Origin: Apostichopus parvimensis
Lineage: Eukaryota > Echinodermata > Holothuroidea > Aspidochirotida > Stichopodidae
Length of the DNA stretch: 22,337 nucleotides
Assembly (NCBI GenBank): GCA_000934455.1
Contig: KN882330.1
Location: 49,091 to 71,427, forward strand
Reading direction: 5' to 3'
Shown here one piece after another: positions 9,101 through 21,100 of the stretch. Position numbers and translations under genes: made by a program. Numbering within the stretch: the stretch's first letter is position 1; every line of letters begins with the position of its first letter. The notes under the pieces were generated by a model. It saw nothing but the letters and a program-made list of their open reading frames with translations, did not search any database and was not told the origin of the DNA.

Positions 9101-12100
9101 AGAAATAATTATCATTCAAAGCATGTGAACAATTAAAAAACCATTGCATCAATTTTTGTGCAGTAGTAGGATGTGAATGCTAAATTATCTCAAGAAACTT
9201 ATGAACTATCTTGAAAGCAGTGAAGTCATTGTAGTTTGAGAATTAACAATCAGCAAAATTACTCTATTGAATTAAAACTTACTTTTCTGATGGAGAAGAG
9301 TTTTTGTCAAACTCTGAGTTGTTGTCATCCTCCTGTGTAAACAACAATATGTGCTACTGCTGATTGATTTATTTCTATTTGATCTTCTGCTTATCAACAT
9401 CAATATTAAACAAAATAACACTTTGTTGTATTTACATCAACAAAGTTTTGCAATTATATTGTCATATCTTTCTTTATATTTCCTATGTAGGAGGCAGCTT
9501 TCTGTAGATCTACATTTACTTGATCTAGCAGGGGTCCAATTGCTGGTCATGTTTGAATTATGGAGTTGGACGATTGACTTCACATTTTTCTTGCAGATGT
9601 ACACGACTTTCACAGTGTTTCTATTTAAGAGTTTTGGAGCCTGTGGCCCCAAGGGAAGTACTTTGTTATTATGTTATGAACTTGAGGAAGGTACATCCTG
9701 CATTGGTTTTCACATTCATACTGAATGCAGGTTGAACCAGATGATGTTCCTGGTGTGCTGGGCTTTATCTTCCCTGTTCGAGTTGGGTGTACGGGGTGGA
9801 TTCTGTGCATCCACTAGATTTCAGGCTTCGTCATACACACGAGCAGCAGCATCAAAGACATCTGGGTTCGATGATCGCATAGATATTCTGTTGCTTACGG
9901 CAACTGAATATAGATGGTGGGTGGTTGGATTTGGCGTTAATGAACATGGGTAGGTCGTTGATCTACAGAAAGCTACCCCTTATATGGGAAATGTTTAAAC
10001 AGCGAAATAGTATGCAAAGCCCAAGCCATATTGGACACAGAATCGTACATTAGCATTTCAGGAGGACCCTGTAAGCAGCGATTCAAATACCACACAAATC
10101 TCTCAAGAAAAGTACAAAAAGAACTGAACTGTCACAGTACGTATGAACCTGAAAAGAATTAGCCAGAGTATAAGGTGGGAGATAGTATAGTAATTGAACA
10201 CATACAAACACGAATCGGGCCAGACCAATCTCTGTATAAAAGAAAAGCTGGCAATCTTACGTACAAAAGACAGAAAAGACAAAACAAACTAAGCTAGTCT
10301 CAAAGTGTCGCCATATTAACAGACGTTTCACACATTTGAGCGATTATCAGACAACTCTGATGACTCAGTTGTCTGATCGCTCAAATGCGTGAACTCTTGA
10401 GTAACAACTACTAGTGTTCCACTAGTCTAAACTAATTCTCACCTATACTTCGCTCTGTCCACCGGACATAGAGCACTCTGCGCAAAGATAGATGCCAACC
10501 AATCAAATCTTTATATGTATATATTAATAAATATATATATATTTATGTATATTTATATATATGTATAATCAATAAGTCAAGAAATATTAAAAAGGTTCAT
10601 TAACACACTTTTTCCTTTAAAAGAACCAACCATGAGCTCCTTCAGGACTTTACAAAGTTAGAGTTAAAAAAAATGTTAACAAATTCTCTGTTCTGGAATA
10701 AATAATAGTAAACAACTGCACCTGGTATTTTTTTCCACCTTGTTTGATTAAAGTATCCCACTGTTGTTGGACTGTCAGGGGAGAACAAAACAAAACAGCC
10801 AGAAGGCTCATAGGTGACTTCTTGCCAAAAGTGTAAAGGAGCCATCAATTTACATTGAACAAATCTTTCAAGGTTTAACCATACTTGCCTTTAAAGAGCT
10901 CAGCTAGGATGTTGCACTCATATAGAAAGATGTTCAGTCCAAACATGAAAACTGCCCAATATTTGCTTATTTTAAAGTATGTATAAATATTAAAACTGTG
11001 ATTATGTTGACCTTATATGAGCAGGCCCTAGAAGGTGGCATACTCCTATTACAGTATTTGTCAATCGGCCCTGCAGATCGGCCCTGAACATCATGATGTT
11101 CTCTTTCAGGAAAAATGCCAAAAAGCAGCACCTCCACCATTTTTTCTCTACACCTTTCTGTATCTGTCCTTCTGCAGTTAATTCCCCACCCTCTTCCCTT
11201 AATCCTCTTTTTGTCCCTCAACAGTTTATCTCCTACCTCTCCTCTTCCCCCGTGTTGGTTTTTATCTTTTCTCCTTCCCTTGTCTACGAATCCTCTTACA
11301 TCTCATTTGTGTTCACCCTGCTCATTAACCTGTCTGAATTCTGTGCGTGTATTTGTCCCTTCTATTACTGTTACTTGTCATTCAGCCTCTGAAAAGATCC
11401 TGCTGGGATTGAACCGTCATGCTCACTTATTTTTACACGCTCTCAAATGACCTTTGACATTCTATATTGAAGGATTTTGTATTATTTAGAGATATTGTGA
11501 TTACAGTAATTGCAAAGTAGGGCTTTCATGCAGCTGAGAGCCAGTAATATAGGATGTAGATATGGACTAGAGCCCATTATTGAAGGACACTCTGCCATGT
11601 AGGGCTTTTATGCAGCTGAGAGCCAGTACTATAGTATGTAAATATGGACTAGGGCCCATTATTGAAGGACACTCTGCCTTTGTAAGGAGTCAGGATCAAG
11701 ACCCCCAACACGAATATGTAATAATGTCAATATTCGCACAGGAGATTTCCACTGTTATCTGATACTTGCATGTCAATGAAATGTTGCTTATTTGTATATA
11801 TTATATCATTAATATATTTCTGTATACCAATTACATTAGCAACAAATTACTAACAACCCTGGTAGTGTTAATCAGCTGAATTTCAAAGCCCTAGCTGACA
11901 AACATAGACCACCTATAGAAAACTGAAACCATTGAAACATATTTGACTTTTTTAACCTAGCTTTTCAATAGTCATCAAGGTCCATGGTGGTCCAAGTGAC
12001 TCCACACAATGAACAATTGTTTTTTGACAACTTCCAGTACTCTTCTGTAGATCACATGCAAACACTTTACCTGTGATTTGTTAAAACTGAGCTGTTGTAG

Positions 12101-15100
12101 TCTTGATCTCCACAAAAAAAACAATAGAATTATGCATAAGGTGGGATCCAAATACAAAGTGTGAACATCATCTAAGCTTGTCTTTTAGAAATAAATTGCA
12201 AAGATCATCAATTTAAGATGATTTAATGAAGTGGAATAACACTAAATACCGTTGTTTGATCAAAGAATCAAAAAGATGTTAACAAATATAGCAACACCAA
12301 ACTGAAAATGGGAACGAGCAATTATGCTAGTTGTATTTACAATGAACCTACACCACTCCCAGTAGAACAAAGCAAAAGCAAGTTCATACGTAACTTCCTG
12401 GTTGTACTTTCATTACAGTTAATCAATTAACAAGAAATACTGCACAGCTTTATAATTGAATGGTTTTACTAAATAAGTTTTTGAGTAATGTTTTGAAATG
12501 ATATTAATTGGTTTCATTTTAAGTGCTTTGTTTGTTCTGACTATGGATCCATCTAGCATTTTCACAGAGGGTGCTACATCCTTATCAGTGGGATCTGTAC
12601 TGTTTACAGATCTTTGAATCAAAGACACTTGATCACATGAACATGTTCAACAGCATGCAAATATGTTGGGTGAACTTGCAAACAGATTAGCTATGGCATG
12701 GGTACGTAAGAGTGCCAAAGACAGTGCAAAAAATCTTGGTGCTGGGTGATCATCTAGTAATATTGTTTCCACTCAGCAATTTTGCTAATCGAAAGGCATG
12801 TTTAGAAAACACAACTTGAGCTGTGAAAAACAATTAGATTGGTCTTAAACTTTGTTCCAAACGATCTGTTTTTTAATACTTACAATATATTTGTATATGT
12901 TACTAGCAATCAAGCTCATAGCAAAAGCCTGTCACGATTTGTGGAACTAGATAGAACCTGTATGATTGCACCATATTTTGTTCTCAATTGGATAGCCTCA
13001 TTTGCCTTGGGCATTCCTGGAGGAGGGGGGGGGGGGCGCAAAGGGGGCACTTGGAAATGAAAGAAGCAAAAAATGGTAAGAACTGCTTCAAAATAGATGG
13101 ACCCCTAGGGGGGCTTTCAAATATATCCCAATGTGCTTTATTGCTTTACTTAATCTAATCAGTTGGAAAACATTGAATGTATGAACATTAAAATGTCACA
13201 ACTGAGGTCCCCAGGACCACCATTAGGGCTTAGAATATATTCTGAGAAATTTAGTTCCTCTCTCTGACATGGTGTTTTGTTGTTTAAACTTCCTACGAGA
13301 GTGAAAGGAGAGTAATTCCTCTTTCTGACATGTATCGATACACAATTCTAGCCAAGGCCAAGACTATCTGACAATGCTGAAGCTTCTGGGGGCTTTGCAG
13401 CACTCCTGTACTCCAAGCCAATAACAGCGTACAAAGTAGAAAATATTTCCTACACGTATACAGCTGTAATTATAAATCAAATAGTCCCTTTTTATCGGCA
13501 ATCGGTCTGAAAACAGTTAATCTGTTTCAAAATATATCTAATGCACACTCCTCTTGAGAGATGATCGTAACAGGTTGTAAATGGCTTCATCTGTCAAATT
13601 TGCAGAAATGACCAGCCAAAATTGGATGGCAATTGACAAAATAGACACATATGATAGGCACTGATTTAAAGTCTGGAGACAGACCCCCAGACAGGGACAT
13701 AACTAGGTCAATGCAGCCAGTGCATCTGCCCTGGCCTGGCCTGGCTTTACTTACTTACTTAACTTGCCTTGAAAATATATGCAGAACAAGCTTTCAAATA
13801 GTTTAATTATTTGGTATAATATGTCTTACAGAATGTTACATCAGGCAACTGCTACTTGGGAACTAACACTTCAAAAAATCTTCTAAATCATCTTTAGGTG
13901 AAGGATGATAACACAAAACTGTCATCAAGATTATTATCAGTGACCCAATTGCTCTAAAATAATTAGTTTACTCCCTAGAGATCATAGCAGTTTTGTCAAA
14001 TATGTCAGAATTGGCTAACACATGAGGTCCGCCATCACAACATCGATTGATGATCAGATAATGGTTGACCTGTTAAGGTCAAGTGATGTAAATTTAAACT
14101 GACTTCAGCTTACTGCCTGTATTTCATGGTCAGAAGAAAGTCACCTCTTAATGGTACTTTGCAGAAAATCTTTAACCTCTTGGTTAAACATCTTGTACAG
14201 TGACAGGGTATGGTGAGAAGGAAATACTGTTGAAAGTATGGTTTGCAATACTACTGAAAGTATGGTTTGCAATACTACTGAAAGTAGAGGCTTGCAAGTA
14301 CAAGTAAGTCTAAATTTCATATGCCTGTTATTTACTATACACTGTGTCCTTTCACATACTGGAGTGCTGAAACCTAGACTGATCATTGCCTTATCATTAT
14401 CTGAAGATGTCCCTAAGTCAGAAGAAAGTTTGAGTCATTTTTAGGAAACAGTGAATGACCTATTATGCATTTTGTCCCGACTACGAAGTGATAAAAGTTG
14501 CCAACTCTGATCAACATTAGGTGCAGCACACATTGTGAAGATGAATTTCCAAAAGGATTCAAAACTACTTAACACTGTGAACCCTTATAACTTTGGTGTA
14601 ACATACAACTGTCAATATTTCCTTCTGAGATATCATGTTTCCAATGTTTTCAAGTTTTCATCTCTGTTGACTTCATATGATGTTTGACTTGCATAAACAT
14701 ATGTAGACATTTTGCGAATCGTAATCTTCCATGCACATATAAACCATGAAAAAAATTGGTCTTTGAGAGACACATATAGTTTTCACAATGTGGCAACTGC
14801 TGACCATCAATAACCTTTGACCTCCACCAAAAACATTAGGAATCTTGTATGCATAATAAGGAAGCCATATTTAAATATGAGATTTTGTGAAGTTTCCAAT
14901 CGTGTGATATTGTGCTTACCAGTTTTTCAGAGTTTGACCTGATCATATTAAATAACCTTTGACCTACACCAAATTGTGTAAAATCTTTACACTACATAAG
15001 GCGATCATACCATGCATATATGAGCTTCTTTGTTGTTCAGGCTCTGTAGATACAGCAGTTTTGAGATTTTTACATTAACTAACCCAAACTAACCCAAACC

Positions 15101-18100
15101 CTAACCAAAAATGACCTGACTTCCACCCAAAACAATAGGGTTCTTGTACTTTTTATAGGGAAGCCATATGCAAAATATGAGAGCCAATAGTTTCCCATCT
15201 GGATATATCATGTTAACAAGGATTTAGAGTTTTGACCTCTCATGACCTTAAATGAGCTCTGACCTTCACCAAATTGTGCAACCACTTAACACTACATAAG
15301 GCTATCATGCATACATGAGCTCCTTTGATGTTTAGGTCCTGGAGAAACAGCATTTTGCCCTCTGCTGACCCCACATGACTTTTGACCTCCACCCAAAACA
15401 ATAGGGTTCTTGTACTAATTATGGGGAAGCCACATGCCAAATATGAAAACTGCAGAGGTTACCCTTCTTGATATATTGTGTTTACAAGATAGGACATCAC
15501 ACATACACACACACACACACCAACCAGGGATATTAAGAAAACACATACACACCTAGGGGTCTTAAGAAAAAAAACAATTGGGGCACACCTAGATGTCCCC
15601 CAACACACACACCAAATTGACTGTATTGGTTACTTGCCTGTCTACGGCAAGCAACCAAAGCCAAACATCCACTAAAGCTGGGATATTAACAAAACAGAAA
15701 TTTTCTCCTGAGACCCACTAAATGGGAATTAAAAAGAAATCCTGTCATCAACAGAGAAAGCCACAGGGTGCCATATCCAAGTGTCTAGAGGTACCAAATA
15801 AAACAACTTTCACCTAAGCCCAACCATGATTGGCAATTAAGACTCCTTTCATGGACTGCTGCATCTCTCCTTGCTACACCACTTCCCACAGCCCCAGACA
15901 CTTGACACAGACGATAAGAGTTTTGACAGTTAACCAATTAATTCTTTGATTGCTAACAATTTACATGGCGACTTATCTGAATAGTTAATGTGCTATTGAA
16001 AATTGACATGGACATTTTTGGTTATCTTGACAAAATTCTCTCATCAGAACAAAGTATTCAATGGTGGATTATCAATGCTATGTAGATCTGGTAACATTGT
16101 CCTAGCTTGTTAGAAGGGCAGATTAACTATTATCCTATTATAGTAACGTTCATAGCCTAACAACAAGTTTCAAGTTAAAATTCATTTTTGACAGTATTGT
16201 GCAACAAACATATATTAAAACAAAATGTCTCATCACAAAAATTAATGAGACTCAAACCTTTCAGCAATATATAAAACAAATCTACATTTTCAATTATTCA
16301 GTTTTGTTGAACCTCATAACAGAATACTGACTTCAAAGTCAACAGTTTGTCTTCACATCAGTATTCAAGTACCTGAGGATTTTTGATAACATTTAAACTG
16401 ATACTTACGAAAGGCTCGATTGTCAGCAAGTATTTTCTCAAGGTAAGATATCTAGAAAGAAATGTACATAACATATATTTGTTATTTGTTACTTCACCAT
16501 TCCAAATCCTATTGCTGTGTAATGAATTAGGTGTTATGTAATGAAATGGTTTGGGTGGTTACCTTGCAGTAGCTGTCTTCATACCTGTTCTTAAGGGAAA
16601 ACTTATTGTAGATTTCTCGGATCTAAATCTTGCTTATGAAGATGTTTATTTCTTTCAAATGTATCTGTAATGTTACACCTATCGTGGAATTCCTTACCGT
16701 TTTGTTACAAGCTTGACTGAGACAGAGACCAATGATTCATACTTGTTTTTAAATGTTGTCACTTTTAAGGATTAAACTAAGCTTCTTCTATCCACTCAGA
16801 AACAACATCAAAATCCTCAGATTTCATGATGTATAAAGTACAGCAAGCAAAAGAAAACTCACTAAGAACGTTAACACTGGCCATGATTCCTTAGCATGTT
16901 CATTCAAATTATTCATAGAATTATTCAGTACTTTATCAACTTGTACCCACCTGATGCTGCCTGTCCTCACGTTGTTTGCTTTCTTCCTCTTTCACTGCCA
17001 GTTCTTTCTCAATCTTCCTAACTAGTAAACAAATATGAAATATGAACATCTCTAGCATAAGCATCAGCAGTTGAATTGAGCAGTTGGGAATGTCTATGAC
17101 TTCACAGTTATTAAAAGACATTCTGTACGACTAAAATGTAAAGGAGAAACACTCCTAGGGGAATGATGGAGTTGCTTATGCAGAAGGCAGCCCTCAAATT
17201 ATCTTGCAAATTGCAGTTTTGAGTGAACTGGGTAGATCTGAAACACTAACAACATCGACAATAACAGCTACATCTAGGAATTGTTAACTTGGACTTTTAA
17301 CTTAATTGCCACTCAGTCTTCTTGAGTATTTGCCTGAGGTACAATTATCCTGGATCCCATACATGGAATGATTCTACTACAACTTAGTACATATATTACA
17401 ACAGTCAAAACCACATTGTCAATGTTTAAACTAAGAACAAACCTAATTCAATATGCAAAGACACAGTTTTTGTTTGAAAAACATGATCATGGACAGGAAA
17501 ATACTAGAAAATCTTGCAAATATGAGCAACTGCCTGCAGGGAAGGTTAGAGGGTTTGCTTACAACTACAACAGCCATTCTGTAAATCTCATTACTGGATA
17601 TGCATGTTCTACCATTGATGAGCTAGACCCAACAAACACTGATGATAATATGTGTCTCTGAGAATATGACGTTATATGGGTATACTTTGGTTGTGCGCTG
17701 CATATTCGTTCGTACTTGTTAACAATTCTTGAATCTGATTGGTCTGTCATCATCAGCTGACCAAGCATCTAACCTATGGATACTGCATGCATGGTAAACT
17801 CACCGGCAGATTAATATAAGTTTTACAAAAGAGAAGTATCTTGGCAAGCTTAATCCCAATCCCGGCTAGCTGCCTAAGCTAATTAATGTAACCAAATCAC
17901 AAACCTTCTGTGACCAATCAGATTAAGTATGGTACGGCAACTAGCCCTAGCTTTAAACCTTGACCAAATGAGGACCAGAATTTCCCAGAAAGCTGGTTTT
18001 CAGTCTGAAATATACTACCCGTAGGGTGAGAGCAACAACAATAACCTCATTGGCATTAATGCCATTAATATCACACTGAGGTTTAAGTCTTACTCTAAGT

Positions 18101-21100
18101 GACTGGTCTTATGGAGATTGACTTTGCAAAAATCTTGGACAGAACTGAAGTGTAGAGTTATAGACATTTTATGTGGTGTATGACACTGTTCATGATTAAT
18201 CATGTTGGGTTGCGGGAATTCTTTGGTAGTGAAAAATGATTTCCGCAATCCTTTCTGATCACTAATTTCCAAGAAACAGAGGGTAAGCCAAGGGTATACA
18301 GCACGTACATTGCAGCAACATAAGCGAGAATGCAATATGCCCACATGCACAGTATACACGTTGTACTTCAGCTAGCCAGCTAGCGAGGTAGAAAGCAAGA
18401 GGGGTCGCGGCTGCCAGGGTCTGTAGTGTACGAAGTATACGATACTTTATATAACCATTAGTGTATATGTGCAGTAAGTGCAAGTTAGCGATGTAAAGGG
18501 GTGTGCATACAGCTAAAGTGTAGGATTTTCCCATCATTACGAAACGTACCAAAATAATATGTATTTCTTACATTGTTTCTAATATGAATGGAAGGCAATA
18601 CCAACATGCTGTTATAACTTTTTTAGGGCAGATTCTGATTTTAAAGAATAAGACTTTCCAAGCTTTGTTGGAAGTGTTGAACCCTTACGGCAAATAAGCT
18701 AGTAGTACGTCGGACAACCTAAGAAGAGTTTTAGGTTGTCAGACATGATTTTTGGTTGTCACCGATGATCAGACGACCGTTAAATTTGAACACTGCTCTG
18801 AGATGAATAATTTTTATTGAGTGGGGTACATATAACCCTATCACTCGATGCACTCAGCCCATGGCATTATGCATTGCTTGAGTTATAACCCATTGGTGCA
18901 ATAAATGCATGGTAGACAGTTGATTAACCCCAAGCTCATCAATGTGATGGGACTGAGAAGATTTCATCTTGGTGACAATGGATACAAGCAAGCAATAATA
19001 GGAATAAGGTATTAGACTGAACTTTTAACAAGCAGTAATGTGAACACACTAACTGTGAACACCCCTAACCCTATAAACAACTCATGGTAGTACAAAAGCT
19101 ATTCTACATTGCTTATAATAGCCTGATAATAAGATTACCAATGTATGTGATAGCAAGTAACATAGCTGATTACACTAGTACAACATTGGGTCTATATGCC
19201 CTAAGTTACTCATAACATCTTATTACCAATGTATGAGATAACAAGTAACATAGCTGATTACACTAGTACAACAATTGGTCTATATGCCCTAAGTTACTCA
19301 TAAAATATGATTACCAATGTATGAGATAGCAAGTAACATAGCTGATTACACTAGTACAACAATGGGTCTATATGCCCTAAGTTACTCATAAAATCTACTC
19401 ACTTTTCTCTTTTTGCTCTTCTAGTTCCTGCTTCATTTTTGTCTTCTAAGGGTGAAAAAAAAAATCATGAAACACAAAATTCATTGAAGCCATCAATTGT
19501 ATTATGACAATTATAATTAACAACAGTTTAACTCAGTTCATCAACACTGCTTCTAGTGTGTGTTAAACAATACTTTTCATATCAACTGAAGAAAAAAACC
19601 TCATAAGGCTGTGTCAGCAGAGGTGAAACCCAACACAGCTCACATTGTACTGTTATTTTGTATCTTGCAAGATGCTCCCTAAATTATTCAGCCTCATCCG
19701 AAAACAACAACAAGCAAGCAGATATGGTATGGCACTCATGTTTTAAATATTGATGGAAACCACTTTAATCTTACAGCATGAAGACAATTTATCTCTACTG
19801 AAAGAAGACAGAATCCTCAAAGAATAATACTACTGGAAACGCAACCAACCCATGATCATGATTCACTGGCAACTTCAAGTTTGTGGAATTTAATGGTTAA
19901 ACTTTTAATACATACCTGCCTCTGCTTCTGCTCCAGTTGTTCTGTAAGATGACTCACTTCTTCCTTTCTTTGGTTCAATTCTGTTTGACTGTTATTTACT
20001 GTTGATCGAAATACGAATGTACAACCAACTGTAGCATATTGCTTCTTTATCTTAAATGAGTATAGCAAGGAATAACTACAAATTGCTGTAGTTGAAAGTA
20101 CATTCTCTGTATCTGCTTTAAAAGAGAATCAAATTCCATTATCACTGACCTAAACAATGCAGACACTTATCAATTACAATATCACCAAACAGCTTAGAAT
20201 ACATTCATGTGTTGAGCTTAGCCTTCTCATTATTCACACTGTAGAGGATGCGCTATCTTAACAGAAAACTTGATATATTGTTAACTATTAAAAAACAATT
20301 CTTATAATTATATTTGTGTAATGCTACTACCCCTTTTCTTAACATCTTCTTGGTTATAAACAGAAATTCACAGTTCAGTAAAGGACTTTGACATTGTTAA
20401 TTCATTTCCTCATTTGATTGATATTAAATTCTATGTAGTACTTGTTACTTCTGCCTACTTTAGAAGTATTGTTATCTAACACTTGACACAACCTGTAATG
20501 CCTATAGTATAATGTAAGTCACATATATAGTAATGTTATTAGCATAGATCTTCCGAGCATTCAAGATTTTTGGTATACCAAGTGTCAACTTTACATGTTA
20601 TGATATTTTCTAGGTGCAGTTTTCAGCGTTATGGTGTGATAAATTTTATAGTCACTTTGCAATTTCTTTCGGGCTAAATTGATGACAATGTCAGCTACCC
20701 TGCCATACCAACTTCAAAAACATTGTGACTTACACGTTGCCCTTAGTGCACCATTTTCTTTCTCCTAAACATGGAGGAAAAGAAGATATTTAAATATAAA
20801 ATTCGTAGAGTGTTAAAAATCAAAATGACTATAATAGCAATTCAGTTATCTAACTAGTGTCAAGAAGCTATTTCTATGCTGTGTTAAACATAGCATGACA
20901 AACCACATGGAATAAATAATGCCATTACCAAATCAGTGGCATTAAATGCCGTTTCCCTATGAAAGTAGTCCTTTGTATGCCACCTATTGTAGACATATAA
21001 GGTAGATTAAACTGTTAACAAGGTTTTACACTTAAGATCTAAAAATGATCTTTATCCACTACCCCCACAAGCAATGACATTAATTCCACTTGGATGCTTC

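Noticed and set aside
8952..9332. Alternative frame through exons 8-10 giving a very basic lysine-rich peptide
   Set aside because: It is open over three exons and looks like a nuclear localisation signal, but it meets a stop in exon 11, while the chosen frame stays open through all remaining exons.
9351..9953. 200-codon plus-strand open frame, the longest in the window
   Set aside because: It is antisense to the inverted Penelope-like segment, whose minus-strand reading shows recognisable motifs; the plus-strand protein has none.
10355..10367. CTGATGA in the hairpin loop as a hammerhead core
   Set aside because: No GAAA box follows at a workable distance, and the box sits in the loop of a long hairpin, not between helices.
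11093..11450. Two overlapping plus-strand open frames of 99 and 111 codons
   Set aside because: They are S/L/P/F-rich because the DNA is pyrimidine-rich; the sequence fits a retroelement untranslated tail.
12071..12107. 37 nt candidate exon (SRLQQLSFNKSQ, good gtaaag donor and T-rich acceptor)
   Set aside because: It ends in the phase exon 8 needs but would require another unseen exon before it; the 14360-14400 segment fits alone. It remains a possible alternative exon.
13768..13790. 23 nt candidate exon with a GC donor (CSAYIFK)
   Set aside because: The phase fits the gap between exons 6 and 8, but the acceptor is poor and the donor type is rare.
15081..15116. Telomere-like text (aacccaaactaacccaaaccctaacc)
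   Set aside because: Only one true CCCTAA unit is present; it is a local variation of a tandem unit, not an interstitial telomere.
16863..16889. 27 nt candidate exon (ESWPVLTFL) between exons 5 and 6
   Set aside because: The phase fits, but the acceptor lacks a pyrimidine tract and the sequence would interrupt the coiled coil.
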